NCBI RefSeq assembly: GCF_003947435.1
Contig: NZ_RCOS01000113.1
Span: 1-64,000, forward strand
Origin: Candidatus Methanodesulfokora washburnensis
GTDB taxonomy: Archaea > Korarchaeota > Korarchaeia > Korarchaeales > Korarchaeaceae
Length of the DNA: 64,000 nucleotides
Reading direction: 5' to 3'
Shown: piece after piece, positions 62,489 to 64,000 of the stretch
Numbering within the stretch: the stretch's first letter is position 1
How the letters are laid out: the number at the start of each line of letters is the position of its first letter
Notes under the pieces: model-generated
What the model was told of the DNA's origin: nothing
Seen by the model: only the letters and a program-made list of their open reading frames with translations
Databases searched by the model: none
Position numbers and translations under genes: made by a program

Positions 62489-62546
62489 TAGCGGGTATCA
62501 GCCCGGAGCCTGCAGCCCGCCGCCTTGACCACTCGGCCAACCCGGC
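62460..62546 (-). tRNA. tRNA-Cys (anticodon GCA) with 13-base intron
   Basis: Acceptor GCCGGGT pairs with ACCCGGC, and discriminator U73 fits cysteine. The D arm is GCCGAGTGGTCAAGGC; anticodon stem GCGGG pairs with CCCGC only if 62497-62509 (GCTCCGGGCTGAT in RNA sense) is removed between G37 and A38, the standard archaeal intron site. The variable region has six bases, one more than usual. The 3' end of the GlmU-like gene overlaps it on the other strand. Confidence 0.85.
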
Positions 62547-62650
62547 CTGCATTTACAGTTAAGCTTCTATTTAAACTTGTCATCATCTACTAATAGTATT
62601 CCATTTTTAAGATCCGATAGGATTAAATTTCATCTCGTTTTACAACAAAT

Positions 62651-62726
62651 GGGCCCGTAGCTCAGCAAGGATTAGAGCGGCGGCCTCCTAAGCCGTAGGT
62701 CGCGGGTTCAAGTCCCGCCGGGCCCG
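62651..62726 (+). tRNA. tRNA-Arg (anticodon CCT)
   Basis: Acceptor GGGCCCG/CGGGCCC; D arm GCTCAGCAAGGATTAGAGC; anticodon stem GCGGC/GCCGT with loop CTCCTAA gives CCT; T arm GCGGG-TTCAAGT-CCCGC. Discriminator G. It lies 21 bases before the PIN-domain gene, so it may share its promoter region. Confidence 0.93.
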
Positions 62727-62747
62727 TTTTAAAGGGGTGCAAGATTT

Positions 62748-63119
62748 TTGAGATTGGTTTTAATAGATAGTTCTTTCCTTATGGGAATGGTTCAGAGGAA
62801 GAGAAGGATAAACCTAGATGAGGCGATGGAGCTGGTGGGTCCATCCAAGCTTATTGTGTTGAGAGAGTGTATTGATGAAGTGAGAAGAAAGATACCAAAT
62901 CAAAAAATACTTCCAATTCTAGAAAAATTAGGGGTAGAAATCATTGATTCCAATTTAAAGGGTCCTGTTGATGATTTAATAGTGGAGTTTGCGGAGAAAA
63001 ACAAAGCTATAGTGCTTACATTGGATCTTGGGCTTAAAAGAAGGCTTGTTGATAGAGGGATACCGGTTATATATCTGAGGGCAGGAAAGAAACTTGTGCT
63101 GGAGGCGGGAGGGATCTGA
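62748..63119 (+). CDS. PIN-domain protein
   Basis: A 123-residue PIN-fold nuclease-like protein. Acidic metal-site residues are visible in LIDSSFL (D7), LRECIDEV and TLDLGLKRRL. It resembles the archaeal FCF1/VapC9-type PIN protein usually found upstream of rpo7, with possible ribosomal RNA processing or toxin-like roles. The start is a TTG at 62748. It overlaps rpo7 by one base. Confidence 0.85.
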   Translation: MRLVLIDSSFLMGMVQRKRRINLDEAMELVGPSKLIVLRECIDEVRRKIPNQKILPILEKLGVEIIDSNLKGPVDDLIVEFAEKNKAIVLTLDLGLKRRLVDRGIPVIYLRAGKKLVLEAGGI

Positions 63120-63670
63120 TGTACTACATAGTTGAGGTTGAGGATATCGGCTCCCTTAAGCCCAGCGAGCTGGGTTCTGATGTGAAATCAGTGCTTCTAG
63201 AGAAATTCAGGAGGAGATATATCGGAAGGTATTTTAGCGATATAGGAATCGTGTTGGATGTATTGGATGTGCTGGAATATGGGGAGGGAAAATCTATAAT
63301 AGGCAGCCCGGATGTATATGTCAAGGTAAGACTAAGCCTGCTCTCATATATGCCAAAAGTTCAGGAGCTAGTGGAGGGAGAGATAAAATCAGTAGGTGAA
63401 TATGGAGTGACCCTGAGCATGGGTCCTGTAGAGGGTTTCATACACATATCTCAGCTGGGGGATGACATATTCGTTCAGAGATCTGATGGGCTTTATGGAA
63501 AAAAGACAAGAACAACGTTCAAGAGAGGTGACATAGTGAGAGCAAGAATAACTGCCGTGACGAAGCCGGATTATACAGCCCCGCTCAAGGGTGAGCCGAT
63601 AATAAAGGTATCACTGACATGCAGGCAGCCCGGTCTCGGTAAGGTGGCAGAGGGAAGGAGTGAAGAATGA
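63119..63670 (+). CDS. rpo7: RNA polymerase subunit Rpo7 (RpoE')
   Basis: Stalk subunit of archaeal RNA polymerase, 183 residues, paired with Rpo4. The N-terminal tip domain (FRRRYIGRYFSDIGIVLDVLD) precedes an S1 domain (about 85-160, LVEGEIKSVGEYGVTLSMGP). It lies between the PIN gene and spt4 with one- and four-base overlaps, a conserved archaeal cluster. Confidence 0.95.
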   Translation: MYYIVEVEDIGSLKPSELGSDVKSVLLEKFRRRYIGRYFSDIGIVLDVLDVLEYGEGKSIIGSPDVYVKVRLSLLSYMPKVQELVEGEIKSVGEYGVTLSMGPVEGFIHISQLGDDIFVQRSDGLYGKKTRTTFKRGDIVRARITAVTKPDYTAPLKGEPIIKVSLTCRQPGLGKVAEGRSEE

Positions 63671-63855
63671 AGTATAGAGCATGCAAGAAGTGCAAGATTC
63701 TTACCGACGAGGATAAATGTCCGATCTGCGGTTCAACAGATTTGACAGTTCACTGGGAAGGGATAGTCGCTGTAATGGATCCTGCAACATCCGATGTGGC
63801 CAAGGTGCTGGGGATAACTAGACCGGGAATATACTGTCTAAGAGTTCTAGAATAA
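63667..63855 (+). CDS. spt4: transcription elongation factor Spt4 (RpoE'')
   Basis: Small partner of Spt5, 62 residues with zinc ligands C7-x2-C10 and C19-x2-C22 (ACKKCKIL, CPICGSTD), followed by WEGIVAVMDPATSDVAK. It overlaps rpo7 by 4 bases and precedes rps24e. Confidence 0.95.
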   Translation: MKYRACKKCKILTDEDKCPICGSTDLTVHWEGIVAVMDPATSDVAKVLGITRPGIYCLRVLE

Positions 63856-63932
63856 TAAAATAAATATATGAAGGACCAAACTTTTATATAGCTAACTGCT
63901 TAATTGGCCAGCAGAAGAGCAGAGGTGTTCTT

Positions 63933-64000
63933 AATGAACGTTCTATCAATGGAGAAGAGGGAGAATAAACTCCTAAACAGAATCGAAGTGATAGCAAGGG
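63933..64000 (+). CDS. rps24e: ribosomal protein eS24, N-terminal part
   Basis: Only the first 22 codons are in the window. EKRENKLLNRIEV matches the eS24 start, and the place after rpo7-spt4 is the usual archaeal one. AGAGGTG lies before the ATG, and a TATA-like CTTTTATATAGC near 63878-63889 gives it its own promoter. Confidence 0.88.

Noticed and set aside
62460-62546. Reading the gene as a class II tRNA-Ser or tRNA-Leu with a long variable arm
   Set aside because: That fold breaks two anticodon-stem pairs and GCA is not a Ser or Leu anticodon; removing 13 bases gives a fully paired tRNA-Cys with U73.
1-64000. CRISPR array, rRNA genes, intact insertion sequence or replication origin
   Set aside because: No regularly spaced direct repeats, rRNA-like sequence, transposase ORF with terminal repeats, or clustered origin boxes were seen.

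Overview
The window is a compact chromosomal segment from an archaeon, probably a thermophile. Archaeal markers include an A/V-type ATP synthase, TFB, Rpo7/Rpo12/Spt4, the RNA exosome (Rrp4/41/42), the alpha proteasome subunit, aRF1, archaeal RNase P proteins, FEN-1, XPF nuclease, eS1/eL15/eL43/eS24 ribosomal proteins, wyosine synthesis (Taw1), and TATA boxes with many leaderless or nearly leaderless starts. A crenactin gene next to a euryarchaeal-style multi-OB RPA points to the TACK side (Korarchaeia-like or a relative of Thermoproteales). This placement is inferred from gene content only.

Layout. 1-9036: ATP synthase genes. The end of atpI plus atpK are on the + strand and converge on atpF-H-E-A-B-D-C on the - strand; atpB is interrupted by a 551-residue LAGLIDADG intein. 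9112-19680: tRNA-Leu, a CYTH protein, an amidohydrolase, a membrane-anchored metallopeptidase, pyruvate:ferredoxin oxidoreductase (beta, alpha, delta, with no gamma gene seen), agmatinase, an ECF S-like membrane protein, HflX and UbiD. 19741-27030: AspRS, XPF nuclease, RPA, RtcA, alkyltransferase, crenactin and DUF72. 27064-33400: ribose-1,5-bisphosphate isomerase facing a RuBisCO homologue that has lost the catalytic residues, then YtcJ amidohydrolase, RbkR riboflavin kinase/regulator, Taw1 and UMP kinase. 33683-41592: a small membrane protein, four tRNAs, PurA, a Trm9-like methyltransferase with Elp3, DUF92, a GT2 glycosyltransferase, TFB, aIF1, Rpo12 and signal peptidase.

41607-48419 is one long - strand translation/RNA-processing operon (eL15, DUF54, Rpp30, Pop5, PsmA, SBDS, Rrp4, Rrp41, Rrp42, eL43, Brix, Pcc1). 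48528-64000 holds a YchF-type GTPase, a sugar nucleotidyltransferase, eS1, an ECF energizing module (EcfA-EcfA-EcfT), TruD-Pth2, FEN-1, an MFS transporter, aEF1B with a zinc ribbon, a CWB2-TM-winged-helix protein, tRNAs Ile, Ala, Cys (with intron) and Arg, aRF1, a GlmU-like protein, and PIN-rpo7-spt4-rps24e.

Most notable items: the catalytically stripped RuBisCO-like protein beside an intact R15P isomerase; an exact 15-bp inverted repeat around the TFB core promoter; a tRNA-Pro(CGG) whose 3' part copies tRNA-Glu(CTC) except for two anticodon bases and whose acceptor stem is mispaired at its end; and two exact tracts (77 bp and 103 bp) shared by neighbouring paralogues, consistent with short-tract gene conversion. 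No CRISPR array, insertion sequence with intact transposase, rRNA gene or replication origin was recognised.
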